Source: DATFVJ01 sp963820395 (GTDB taxonomy: Bacteria > Actinomycetota > Actinomycetes > Streptosporangiales > Streptosporangiaceae). Taken from it: a stretch of 64,000 nt of DNA. Positions 10,171 through 18,201 of the stretch are shown piece after piece. The notes below the pieces were generated by a model. That model ran no database searches, was not told the DNA's origin, and saw only the letters and a program-made list of their open reading frames with translations. The DNA is taken from positions 33,393 through 97,392 of the forward strand of contig CAWGAE010000031.1 in assembly GCA_963820395.1 (NCBI GenBank). The letters are read 5' to 3'. Position numbers and translations under genes: made by a program. The first letter of the stretch is position 1; every line of letters begins with the position of its first letter.

Positions 10171-11301
10171 TCACACCGGTGTAAGGCCGAGCTGGCGGCC
10201 GACCAGTCCGCTGCCCCTTTGCATTAGCTCGTTCGCGATCCCGTGCAGTGTCGCCGCGGCCGCCGACGCCGGATCGCTGAGGACGAGCGGGACGCCGGCA
10301 TCGCCGCCCTCTCGCAGCCGGACGTCGATAGGTACCTGCCCGAGCAGCGGAACCCGGGTCCCGGTGATCCGGGTCAGGGCGCTGGCCACCGCCTCACCGC
10401 CACCGGTGCCGAACACGTCCACCCGCTCACCGCAGTGCGGGCAGGGCAGGTAGGACATGTTCTCGACCACCCCGGCGATGCGTTGGTGGGTCTGCATCGA
10501 GATCGCCCCGGCGCGTTCGGCGACCTCCGCCGCGGCGATCTGCGGGGTGGTGACGAGGAGCAGTTCGGCCGTCGGCAGCAACTGGGCGACGGAGATCGCG
10601 ATGTCGCCAGTGCCCGGGGGCAGGTCCATCAGGAGCACGTCAAGGTCGCCCCAGTAGACGTCGGCGAGGAACTGCTGGAGGGCCCGGTGTAGCATCGGCC
10701 CGCGCCATACCACCGGCGTGTTGCCCTCGGTGAACATGCCGATCGAGATGACCTTAACGTCGTGCGCGGTAGGTGGCATGATCATTTGCTCGACCTGAAT
10801 AGGCCGGGTGGTGACACCGAGCATCCGCGGCACCGAGTGGCCGTAGATGTCGGCATCCACCACCCCGACGTTGCGGCCGCCTGCGGCGAGCGCGGCTGCC
10901 AGGTTCACTGTCACAGATGACTTGCCGACGCCGCCCTTGCCGCTCGCCACCGCGAATAGGCGGGTCAGCGAGGAGGGTTTCGCAAATGGGATCTCCCGTT
11001 CCGGCTGGCCGCCACGCAACTGGTCTTGCAACCCGCGGCGCTGCTGATCGCTCATCACGTCCAGCCCGACTTGCACATTGGATACCCCGGGCACGCTGCT
11101 CACCGCGTCGGTGACATCCCTGGTGATTTTTTCCTTCATCGGGCAGCCCGCGACCGTGAGCCAGACTTCGACCCGGACGGAGCCCTCGGGTGCGATGGCG
11201 ACGTCCTTGACCATGCCGAGCTCGGTAATGGGGCGGCGTATGTCAGGATCGAGTACCCGGCTGAGAGCCTGAGTCACTCGCTCGACGGTGGGCGCAGTCA
11301 T
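10171..11301 (-). CDS. mrp: Mrp/NBP35-family Fe-S cluster carrier ATPase
   Basis: A 376-residue cytosolic P-loop protein that binds and transfers [4Fe-4S] clusters. Residues 1-90 form a MIP18-like (DUF59) domain (LDPDIRRPITELGMVKDV). The deviant Walker A is ASGKGGVGKSS at about 119-129, and DLPPGTGDIAISVAQ follows. The CPHCG motif near residue 275 supplies the bridging cysteines. ATG start at 11301; no frame problem. It converges on tatB, as in other actinobacteria. Confidence 0.95.
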   Translation of the reverse strand: MTAPTVERVTQALSRVLDPDIRRPITELGMVKDVAIAPEGSVRVEVWLTVAGCPMKEKITRDVTDAVSSVPGVSNVQVGLDVMSDQQRRGLQDQLRGGQPEREIPFAKPSSLTRLFAVASGKGGVGKSSVTVNLAAALAAGGRNVGVVDADIYGHSVPRMLGVTTRPIQVEQMIMPPTAHDVKVISIGMFTEGNTPVVWRGPMLHRALQQFLADVYWGDLDVLLMDLPPGTGDIAISVAQLLPTAELLLVTTPQIAAAEVAERAGAISMQTHQRIAGVVENMSYLPCPHCGERVDVFGTGGGEAVASALTRITGTRVPLLGQVPIDVRLREGGDAGVPLVLSDPASAAAATLHGIANELMQRGSGLVGRQLGLTPV

Positions 11302-11723
11302 GCTTTCATGCTACGGCCCGCATGCGCGTTTCTCGCGGTCCGAACAGCCCCGTCCTTGTCCCCGCCGCCTCGCCCGTGCGCCAGTTTCGCTATTCGCCCG
11401 TTCCGCCGCGCGCCGGTGCCGCCGCGCGCTCATCCCATGATCGCAGTTATTTTCGAAGCATATGCCGAAACGTTACCGCGATCACGAATTCGCGGGCCGA
11501 ACGGCCCACGAAGGGCCTGGTCGGGGTTGCGAGCGGCATGATCGGGCCGGGCAGGTGACTGCTGTGGCTGCGGGCAAAGGGCCCGATGGGCCGGCGGGGG
11601 CCGAAGGGACCGGTCTCGTAGAAGGGAACGTGGCTGGTGAGACCGGTGCGGCTGATGGAAACCAGCGCAAGTCGGTCGACCCTCGCTGCCCCCGAGTCGC
11701 GGAGCCGCTAATAGCATGGCCTG
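11302..11723. other. Intergenic region between divergent mrp and marR-like genes
   Basis: About 420 bp. Open frames here have no recognisable homology. A TAATAG hexamer at about 11710-11715, just before the marR-like GTG, could be a -10 element. Confidence 0.4.
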
Positions 11724-12179
11724 GTGGATGTGGTTGCCGACGTGATCTCGCCCGAGGAGTTCGCCGTCTGGCGGAGTTTGCAGCGAGTCCAAGTCACGAT
11801 CATGCGCCGGATCGAGGCCGAACTGCTTGAGCGACACGACCTCCCACTGGCGTCTTTCGAGGTATTGCAGCAGCTCGGGCAAGCACCGCGGCAGCGGCTG
11901 CGCATGAATGATCTAGCTGACCGTGTGCTGCTTTCACGCAGTGGCCTCACCCGACTGGTGGACCGGCTGGAACGGGAGGGCCTGGTCGAAAGACACGCGT
12001 GCGCCAGTGACGCGCGTGGCCTGTTCGCCGTGCTCACCGGATCGGGGCGCCGCCGCCTCGAGGGCTCTGTGCCGACCTATCACCGATGCATCCGCGAATG
12101 CTTCCTCGATCGCATCGGCGCGGGCGAGCTGAAGCTGGTCGCGGCCACCGCGTCGAAGCTCGCTGGAGACCTGGCCTGA
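11724..12179 (+). CDS. MarR family transcriptional regulator
   Basis: A 151-residue winged-helix regulator. It shows the MarR layout: N-terminal dimerisation helix (VWRSLQRVQVTIMRRIEAELLERHDL), recognition region (RMNDLADRVLLSRSGLTRLVDRLEREGLVER) and wing (DARGLFAVLTGSGRRRL). GTG start at 11724. It stands alone, with a leftward phosphoesterase ending about 150 bp downstream. Ligand and targets cannot be told from the sequence. Confidence 0.9.
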   Translation: MDVVADVISPEEFAVWRSLQRVQVTIMRRIEAELLERHDLPLASFEVLQQLGQAPRQRLRMNDLADRVLLSRSGLTRLVDRLEREGLVERHACASDARGLFAVLTGSGRRRLEGSVPTYHRCIRECFLDRIGAGELKLVAATASKLAGDLA

Positions 12180-12326
12180 CGTGGTGCCAGCAGGACGCGG
12201 GTGGCTTGGGTGGCTGGGAGAGCGTGGTGGCGGCCCGAAGCCGGTGGCTGGGAAGCGCGGCGGCGTCTTGAACGAGAATCGTCTGCCAGCACGGTCGGCC
12301 CGGCTGTTAAGGATGTGCTTGGGCTT

Positions 12327-13919
12327 TCACTTCCCAGGCTCCCCCGTCGCTGGGTTGAGGATGAGCGGCCGGGGGTCCGGGCGGCGGAAGCTGAGCATGC
12401 TGTCGAGCGAGCCGGCCAGTGTGTCGAACGAGCCGTCGCCGATCCGGTGGCCGCCCAGCCAGTTGTCCTCGATGAAACGGACGATCGAGGTCTGGTCGGT
12501 GATGGTTTTGTCGATGTAGTCGACCTTCGCGTAGGGCGAGATCACCAGCATCGGCAGCCGTGCTCCATAGCCGCAGCGGTCCTGGTAGCCGCCGAGGGAG
12601 GTGCCGTTCCCGCAGGCGCCGGGTCCATTCAGCGCGTCGGTCGCCGGGTCGGCCGAGGAGTCGATGATCGGCGGCATGACGTGGTCGTACCAGCCGTCCG
12701 AGTCGTCATAGTTGATCACGATCGCCGTGTCCCGCCAGTATGGGGAGCGCTGGATCGAGTTGATCGTGCTCACGAGGAAGTTCTGCTCGTCGATCGGGTC
12801 GGAGTACCCGGCATGCCCATCCTGATACGCGGCGGCCTTGAGGAAGCTGACGGCGGGTAGGTTGCCGCTGTCCAGCGCCTTGCCGAACCATGACAGGTCG
12901 TACTGGTGGTTGGCCCGCCCATTGTGGCCGATCTCCGCCACGTTCCGCGGAGCCACGTGGTGGGGATTGGCGGTGGAGGCGTAGTACTCGAACGGCTCGT
13001 GGTGCGGGACGTAGTCCGCGACGGTCTCACCGCCGATGTTTACGTGCGTGGCGCCGCAGACTCCCGTGCCGCTGGCCGTCGTCCTGGTCGGCGCGAAACC
13101 GCCCTCGAACCAGCCCCAAGTGATGGCGTCAGCGTTCAGCCGGTCGCCGATGTTGGTGCCGGTCATCTTCAGCGTCGGGCCTGCGTGGTTGGAGCAGTCG
13201 TCAAGATACGGGTCCTGGTCGCTATACACGGTGCCGACCTCGTGCGCGTCGGGGGTGCCGATAACGCCGGGATCGGATACCGCCTGGCCCGACGCGTTAA
13301 GGCCGACAGCGCCGTGAGTCTGTCCGGATACCAAGTTGACCGCACCGGGCGTGGACGGGCCGAACTCGGAGTCGTAGGAATTGTCGCTCATCGAGAACCG
13401 CTGCGCGTAGTTCCAGAGCCCGGTGACGGTGTTGCCGTCGTAGTAGTCCATGACGAGGCCTGGCGGGTGGGCAACTGGAGCGGTGCACTCGCTGTTGCCG
13501 GTGTACTGGACGAACTTGTCCATCAGCCCGCCGTCGAAGGCCTTCTGCTCGGCGGTGTAGGCGTGGTCCTGGTCGCAGGTGAGTGCCTGGGAAGGGCTGA
13601 GCCGCCGCGGGTTGTACTCGTTCGGGTTGTGCGTCAGCAGCGCCGTGTTCAGGCCGTTCACTCTCGGCGTGCCCGGTTTGGTGCGGAATGGCTGGCCGTC
13701 GGTGTTGGCTGCGTTGGGGTAGGTGCCGAAGTAATGGTCGAAGCTGACGTTCTCCTGAAAAATCACGACGATATGCCGGATGGGCGTCGCTGTACCCGAC
13801 CCGGTCAGCTGGTGGCTGATCGGCGATGCCGGTGCGATGAGTCCGCACGCGGCGCTGACCCCGATGGCGAGGCTGCCTGCCATCGTGATTGCGAGCATGC
13901 CCTTGAAGGACTGGCGCAT
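12327..13919 (-). CDS. Secreted phosphoesterase (phospholipase C/acid phosphatase family)
   Basis: A 530-residue exported protein of the bacterial phosphoesterase family (PF04185 type), which includes phospholipase C and acid phosphatases. The N-terminus MRQSFKGMLAITMAGSLAIG is a signal peptide; a Cys near residue 25 (SAACG) could be lipid-modified. The metal/nucleophile motif HIVVIFQENVSFDHYFGTYP is at about 49-68; later family motifs include QHDP-like VYSDQDPYLDD and NYDDSDGWYDHVMPP. It probably hydrolyses phosphomonoesters or phospholipids outside the cell. Monocistronic, with a long upstream region. Confidence 0.9.
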   Translation of the reverse strand: MRQSFKGMLAITMAGSLAIGVSAACGLIAPASPISHQLTGSGTATPIRHIVVIFQENVSFDHYFGTYPNAANTDGQPFRTKPGTPRVNGLNTALLTHNPNEYNPRRLSPSQALTCDQDHAYTAEQKAFDGGLMDKFVQYTGNSECTAPVAHPPGLVMDYYDGNTVTGLWNYAQRFSMSDNSYDSEFGPSTPGAVNLVSGQTHGAVGLNASGQAVSDPGVIGTPDAHEVGTVYSDQDPYLDDCSNHAGPTLKMTGTNIGDRLNADAITWGWFEGGFAPTRTTASGTGVCGATHVNIGGETVADYVPHHEPFEYYASTANPHHVAPRNVAEIGHNGRANHQYDLSWFGKALDSGNLPAVSFLKAAAYQDGHAGYSDPIDEQNFLVSTINSIQRSPYWRDTAIVINYDDSDGWYDHVMPPIIDSSADPATDALNGPGACGNGTSLGGYQDRCGYGARLPMLVISPYAKVDYIDKTITDQTSIVRFIEDNWLGGHRIGDGSFDTLAGSLDSMLSFRRPDPRPLILNPATGEPGK

Positions 13920-14112
13920 CCATGGCCTCCCCGGTTAATGCCACGCCGATAATGGTCCGGTCAGGATCCGTGCAAGTGAACAGCGCGGTACTTGCCGGGA
14001 AATTCGAGTGCAACTCTGCTTACGCGCGTCAACAAACCGGGCCGGCGCTCTCGTCTCGGGCCAGTCTGGCTGGCGAGGCCCGGTTAATGGTGCGCTTGTG
14101 CCTGGGGGAGGG

Positions 14113-14649
14113 CTAGAGTACGTCCCCCGGGTCGGCTCGCGTCGCATACTCCTCCCGGGCCAGCGCCGCCTCGTCGGTCACAGCATCGACGGGAGTCAGC
14201 CTGAACACGGCGGCCCCTGCGGCCCATCGCTCCGGCAGGCTGGCTAACGGTTCGGTCCCGCCGCGCCGCCGCGCGGCGAGCAGGTCGGCCACCGCGGCCC
14301 ATTCGCCGCTGTCAGGTGCGACCCGGCCGACATCGGCGGTCCAGATGATCAGCCGGCCACGCGAGTCCTTGCTCGGCACCGTCACGGTCACCTGCCGAGC
14401 ATCGCCGAGGCCGGGCAGCGACTGTTCCCTGTCCCCTGTCACCACGTACGCAGCCCCGCGTCGGCCACGGGCTGGATCGTCGCCGCGCCGCGTCGGCGGT
14501 GCGTTCGTGGCGTGCCAGATATGCCAGGCCGGCCTGGGCGGCCCTGCACCCTGCACCGCGATCCAGATGACGCCCGATTTCCTGGTCGCCTCTTCGACGA
14601 GCGCCGCCTGGAATTGATCCACCCCACCAGGTTGCCAGGACACGGGCAT
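14113..14649 (-). CDS. Hypothetical protein
   Basis: 178 residues, no signal peptide or membrane segment, start ATG at 14649. Ordered, β-rich segments are visible (SGVIWIAVQG, GRLIIWTADVGRV, AVFRLTPVDAV) and the composition is that of a real gene. I do not recognise the family. It lies between the secreted phosphoesterase (divergent promoter region 13920-14112) and the Nudix gene, all leftward. Confidence 0.6.
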   Translation of the reverse strand: MPVSWQPGGVDQFQAALVEEATRKSGVIWIAVQGAGPPRPAWHIWHATNAPPTRRGDDPARGRRGAAYVVTGDREQSLPGLGDARQVTVTVPSKDSRGRLIIWTADVGRVAPDSGEWAAVADLLAARRRGGTEPLASLPERWAAGAAVFRLTPVDAVTDEAALAREEYATRADPGDVL

Positions 14650-14850
14650 AATTGGCCCATCGCGCGCTTAATTCGTTCGCAAAGGTGTTGCCTGGCAGTT
14701 CCCGGCAGCAGTCCGGGCCTCATTGACAGGGCGCAGGATCCACCAGCCGACCAGGTCTTCTTCGGCCTGAAGGCCGCGCCAGGCCGCGCAGTGCAAGGCG
14801 CCGGATGCGGCGCCGCGCCCGCCGGGCCAGTCCCGGTCACCATCGACCAG

Positions 14851-15345
14851 CTACTCGCCGTTGCTGGCGGTCGTGTCGGTGCCGGCGTCCCGCTGGCCGG
14901 GCTGGCCCGGAAGGATGCGCCACGCGGTGAGCGCCTCGGTGAGACCTGGGGTCAGCGGCAGCGCGACGAGCCCGGCCGGGCTGACCCAGCGAACGTCCGC
15001 GGCATCGTCGCCGGCGGCGAGTTCCCCGCCCGTGGCGGCGGCTTGGTAGTCGCGGATGTCAAACACCGTCCCGCCTGGCCCCGGCCGCTCGACGGTCCCG
15101 AGCAACACCCCGGGCACGATCGCTAGCCCGGTCTCCTCGCCGATCTCACGGATGACGGCGGCATGGTCGCTCTCCCCAGTCTCGACCCGGCCGCCCGGCA
15201 GTGACCACAGACCTTCGCCGGGCGGGTGGCCGCGGCGGATCAGCAGCAGCCTTCCTCGCGCGTCCCTGATCACCGCGCCGACACACCGGATACGTTGTGC
15301 GCCCACCACGGCAGCATCATCGCGGCTTCCCCCCGGAAGCCTCAA
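14851..15345 (-). CDS. Nudix hydrolase
   Basis: A 164-residue Nudix protein. The Nudix box G-x5-E-x7-REUxEExGU is seen in GGRVETGESDHAAVIREIGEETGL. Such enzymes cleave nucleoside diphosphates linked to another moiety; substrate not predictable. The domain proper starts around VVGAQRIRCVGAVI, so the true start may be a GTG slightly inside. An IS66 remnant abuts its 5' side, so the native promoter may have been displaced. Confidence 0.87.
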   Translation of the reverse strand: MRLPGGSRDDAAVVGAQRIRCVGAVIRDARGRLLLIRRGHPPGEGLWSLPGGRVETGESDHAAVIREIGEETGLAIVPGVLLGTVERPGPGGTVFDIRDYQAAATGGELAAGDDAADVRWVSPAGLVALPLTPGLTEALTAWRILPGQPGQRDAGTDTTASNGE

Positions 15346-15815
15346 ACGCCCGGCGGGTGCCGGCCGGCCACCCCCAGATCAGTCGCGCCAGCCAGATCAT
15401 GCGCGCACTCGCAGCGGCCGGCGGGGAACCGGTCGGTGCGCTCATCGGGGTCATCGGTCTAGCCAAGATTCGCCCCTCGGGCCCCCGGCTGCTTGCCCCT
15501 CGACCGCTTCGGTCCGCCACCACCGCGGCGCTTCCTCTCCGGTAGCGGGGTCTTGCCCGGATCATCGTCCCTGGCCGGAGGACTGGACCAGTTCCCCGAG
15601 TTGGGGGATAGGCAGATGCTCCAGCCTGGCCAGCTTGCCCGCCAGCGTCTCGTTGGCCCCGACCAGGTCGGCGATCTGGGTTGCCATCGCGGTGATCTGC
15701 CCATCCAGACTGGCCCGGCCTGCCGGGCGATGCGCGCATCCCGCTCGACCACCAGCGCGATCAGCTGATCACGAGACAACCCCTCCACCGCGGGTACCCC
15801 GTGATCGCAGCGCAT
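15346..15815 (-). pseudogene. IS66-family transposase remnant (N-terminal part)
   Basis: The leftward reading starts with LSRDQLIALVVERDARIARQAG, an IS66 N-terminal segment, then LLPERKRRGGGGPKRSRGKQPGA-like basic sequence (15500-15560), and continues in another frame with DERTDRFPAGRCECAHDLAG. At least one frame change, no catalytic domain. It ends against the Nudix gene. A decayed insertion marking the left edge of the accessory region. Confidence 0.65.
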
Positions 15816-15977
15816 CCCAGCCAGTTAGCCACCATCGACACGCCGACGTCACAGAAACCACGTCACAGATACCACATCACAGAAACCACTCCAGAAAACA
15901 GCGGTCGCACGGTCGCAGGCCCGCTACCCCGGCCCGCCTCCCGATGCGCTCAGCACAGGGGCTGAATGTTTACGTGA

Positions 15978-16196
15978 CAACCGCTGATCATCGCTGCCGT
16001 AAATCGCAAACGCCGAGGCCGTCAACGGCTCGCCCGGGCCGCATGCGCCGAGGTCGACGCGGAGCTCTGGTTCCCGCCATCAGGCCTAAACGGCGCGGCC
16101 GCCAAACGAATCTGCGGGTTATGTGAGGTGCGCGAGCAATGCGGTTGTGGTTTTTGCCTCGTCTGCGACCTTGATCATGTATTGGACCATGGCTAG
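15978..16196 (+). pseudogene. WhiB-like [4Fe-4S] motif, truncated remnant
   Basis: The rightward frame after the TGA at 15975 reads ARAACAEVDAELWFPP and then AKRICGLCEVREQC. The four Cys codons at 16044, 16113, 16122 and 16140 give C-x22-C-x2-C-x5-C, the WhiB iron-sulfur signature. There is no ATG/GTG before the motif in this frame and the frame ends at TAG 16194-16196 without the G(V/I)WGG turn and basic tail that WhiB proteins need for sigma/DNA contact. I read it as a truncated WhiB remnant. It overlaps the 3' end of the opposite-strand small gene. Confidence 0.6.
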
Positions 16197-16355
16197 CTCA
16201 CCGGCTTCGGTTGCGTCCGGCTCATCGCTGCTACCCAAAATTGTCAGATCACTGGCGATGATGCAGTCAACGTATGGAGAAGCTAATCTCGCGCGAATTT
16301 GCGCAGATTTGCCGTGGTTGTCGAAATCGTGACCGTGCCCAGGATGGGTGGCCAT
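16119..16355 (-). CDS. Small hypothetical protein, probably leaderless
   Basis: 78 residues, MATHPGHGHDFDNHGKSAQI at the N-terminus, with a protein-like C-terminal half (AGELAMVQYMIKVADEAKT). No known family recognised. Its ATG lies 5 nt after a perfect TATAAT on the same strand, so the transcript would start at the ATG (leaderless). The surrounding 250 bp are clearly AT-richer than the neighbourhood, suggesting transfer. Its 3' end overlaps the WhiB-like remnant on the other strand. Confidence 0.45.
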   Translation of the reverse strand: MATHPGHGHDFDNHGKSAQIRARLASPYVDCIIASDLTILGSSDEPDATEAGELAMVQYMIKVADEAKTTTALLAHLT

Positions 16356-16360
16356 CTCAG

Positions 16361-16366
16361 ATTATA
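16361..16366 (-). promoter_or_regulatory. TATAAT -10 element of a leaderless promoter
   Basis: On the minus strand TATAAT is followed by CTGAG and then the ATG at 16355, the spacing expected when transcription begins at the start codon. No good -35 match at 17-18 bp upstream (TTCGGT at best). Confidence 0.5.
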
Positions 16367-16457
16367 ATTTGTAGTTTTTAAGTTACCGAAAGTGTCCAAC
16401 TGGGAATGGGCGTACCGACGCCTTCCGCAGCCGGGGGGAACCGGAGGTGTGATCACG

Positions 16458-17162
16458 ATGTGTCGGATATGGATGCGCGGGCTGGGGCAAATGTTTGCCA
16501 TTGTGATGCTGGGCGGCGCGGCCATGCTCATCACCGGCGTCGGCGGGGCACTGGCGGCCGGTGGTTACGGTCCTCCGGCGCCGGTGCCGCCAAAGGTTCC
16601 GGGTGGCTACCACTGCGCGGTGACGAGTCAGATGATCACTCCGGCCGGCGGATCCGTCGGGCCGGTCACCATCGACGGGGCCTCCGTCACGGTCATCGCG
16701 CCCGCAGGAGCCTTCCCGGTCCCCGTGCAGATCACGCTGTGCGCGCCGGAGCTGTGGGCCGGGGGCAATGCAGGCTTCCGCAACTTCAAGGTCGTGGCCG
16801 GGGTGGACATCCAGGTTCAGGAGAACGGTTCGACGTACCCAGGAACCTTCCTCAAGCCGCTCACCCTCGACGTGTCGTCGTCGTCGATCACCGCATCGAG
16901 CATCGTCGTGGTGTGGAACGGTACCGCCTTCGTGACCGTGCCGGGCACCACGGCCCGCTCGGGCGAGGTAACGGCCAGCTTCGACACCGACCCGGACTTC
17001 GCTGTCCTGACGCCAGTCAGCCCGGCAACGACCGCGATTCCAGGGGCCACCAGCGCCCCCACGGGCAAGCCGCTCCTGGGCGAGGGGATCCTCGCTTGGG
17101 TGCTCCTGCTGCTCGGGGCTAGCGGGCTCGCCTTTTCCGGCCGTCGGCGTGCGAACGACTGA
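16458..17162 (+). CDS. Secreted surface protein with sortase-type C-terminal anchor
   Basis: From the ATG at 16458 (GGAGG at 16443-16447) it has a signal peptide (MRGLGQMFAIVMLGGAAMLITG), a β-rich body of about 150 residues and a C-terminus of sorting-signal form: SAPTG, then a hydrophobic helix (GILAWVLLLLGASGLAFSG), then RRRAND. SAPTG resembles the LAxTG class-E/LPxTG sortase motifs with a changed first residue. The body segment SVTVIAPAGAFPVPVQITL resembles ZU5-like β domains, which is only a suggestion. A sortase gene lies about 6.3 kb downstream, on the opposite strand. It probably is covalently attached to peptidoglycan; a simple TM anchor is the alternative. Confidence 0.65.
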   Translation: MCRIWMRGLGQMFAIVMLGGAAMLITGVGGALAAGGYGPPAPVPPKVPGGYHCAVTSQMITPAGGSVGPVTIDGASVTVIAPAGAFPVPVQITLCAPELWAGGNAGFRNFKVVAGVDIQVQENGSTYPGTFLKPLTLDVSSSSITASSIVVVWNGTAFVTVPGTTARSGEVTASFDTDPDFAVLTPVSPATTAIPGATSAPTGKPLLGEGILAWVLLLLGASGLAFSGRRRAND

Positions 17163-17271
17163 GCGGCTGGGCGCATCCAGGGCATGACCGCCTACGGTTC
17201 CCGGGCCGTGCCGGCTGGCTGGTGACACCGGGTGACCGCTTACCTGAAGAACGACCTCGAGGAGAGGAGCC

Positions 17272-18180
17272 ATGGCCAGATTGACGGGGCGCCGCGCGGC
17301 GGCCGCAATAACGCTCGCCTCGGCCGCCATCGCCACGGCAGCGTGCAGCGCGGGCGGGGCAATGGCGAACTCGCCGGGTTCGACCACGGACATGTCGGCC
17401 AGGGTCAGGCCCGAGCACATCGTGGAAGCGCCCAAGAGCATCGTGGCCGCGGCCGTGCCGCAGCCGAGCGGGACCCTGTGGACGCTCGCGGGCAGCACGG
17501 TGAGCCGGGGCCTGTTCGAGCTGGATCCCACCAGCGGGCAGGTGTTTGGCAGCGTCTCAGTGAACAACGCCGCGCGGTCCGTAGCGCAGGCTGCGACGGG
17601 GGTGATCGGCCTCGCGCTCGGGACGGATTCAACGGGGGCGCTGGAGTTGCTGGACGGCCGCACCGCGAAGGTCATCCGGACCGTACCGCTCTCTGCGCCC
17701 GCCCGGGACGCGGCGGTCGGAAGTGACGGCACCACGTTCTACGTGCTGACCGGCTGGGGGTCCGCCTCCAGCGTGGCGGTCGTGGACTCCCAGGACGGCC
17801 GGGTGCGCGGCACGGTCCCAGTGCCGCTTGACGCCGTGTCTATTGCGCCCGACGTCCAGCAGACCGCGCTCTATGTGTTGCAACGGGACGGGCGCGTCAG
17901 CCGGATCTCCATCGCCGACGGCAAGATCGTGGCGACCTTCGTGGTCGGCGACTCTGGCCAATCGCTCGCCCTGAGCCCGGACGGCACCACACTGTACGCG
18001 CTGAAGGACACGGATGCCGCGGCCAATGTCGCCGTTGTGGATGTCGCCACAGAGAGCGTGCGGCGTGTCCTGCCGGCGCCGAGCAACTGTATCGAGGTGC
18101 TTGTCTCCGCCAGTGGGAGCCAGCTCTACGAGGTGGTAGGGACAGCGGGCTATGGGAATATCCAGACATTCGCGGCCTAG
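17272..18180 (+). CDS. Lipoprotein with YncE-like β-propeller repeats
   Basis: 302 residues. The N-terminus MARLTGRRAAAAITLASAAI leads to ATAACSAGG, a plausible lipobox with Cys about 25. The rest consists of repeated four-strand units such as VAVVDSQDGRVRGTVPVP, SRISIADGKIVATFVVG and VAVVDVATESVRRVLP, the pattern of surface-layer/YncE-type seven-bladed propellers. The ATG is preceded by GAGGAGAG (about 17259-17266). It is 22 bp upstream of the large membrane protein and probably opens the operon running to 23404. It may bind glycan or protein at the outer face; no enzymatic motif seen. Confidence 0.72.
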   Translation: MARLTGRRAAAAITLASAAIATAACSAGGAMANSPGSTTDMSARVRPEHIVEAPKSIVAAAVPQPSGTLWTLAGSTVSRGLFELDPTSGQVFGSVSVNNAARSVAQAATGVIGLALGTDSTGALELLDGRTAKVIRTVPLSAPARDAAVGSDGTTFYVLTGWGSASSVAVVDSQDGRVRGTVPVPLDAVSIAPDVQQTALYVLQRDGRVSRISIADGKIVATFVVGDSGQSLALSPDGTTLYALKDTDAAANVAVVDVATESVRRVLPAPSNCIEVLVSASGSQLYEVVGTAGYGNIQTFAA

Positions 18181-18201
18181 CGCCGTCCGGGCCGCGACGC
18201 G

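Noticed and set aside
11462..11830. 122-codon plus-strand frame before the marR-like gene
   Set aside because: Low-complexity composition, overlaps the confident MarR gene in another frame.
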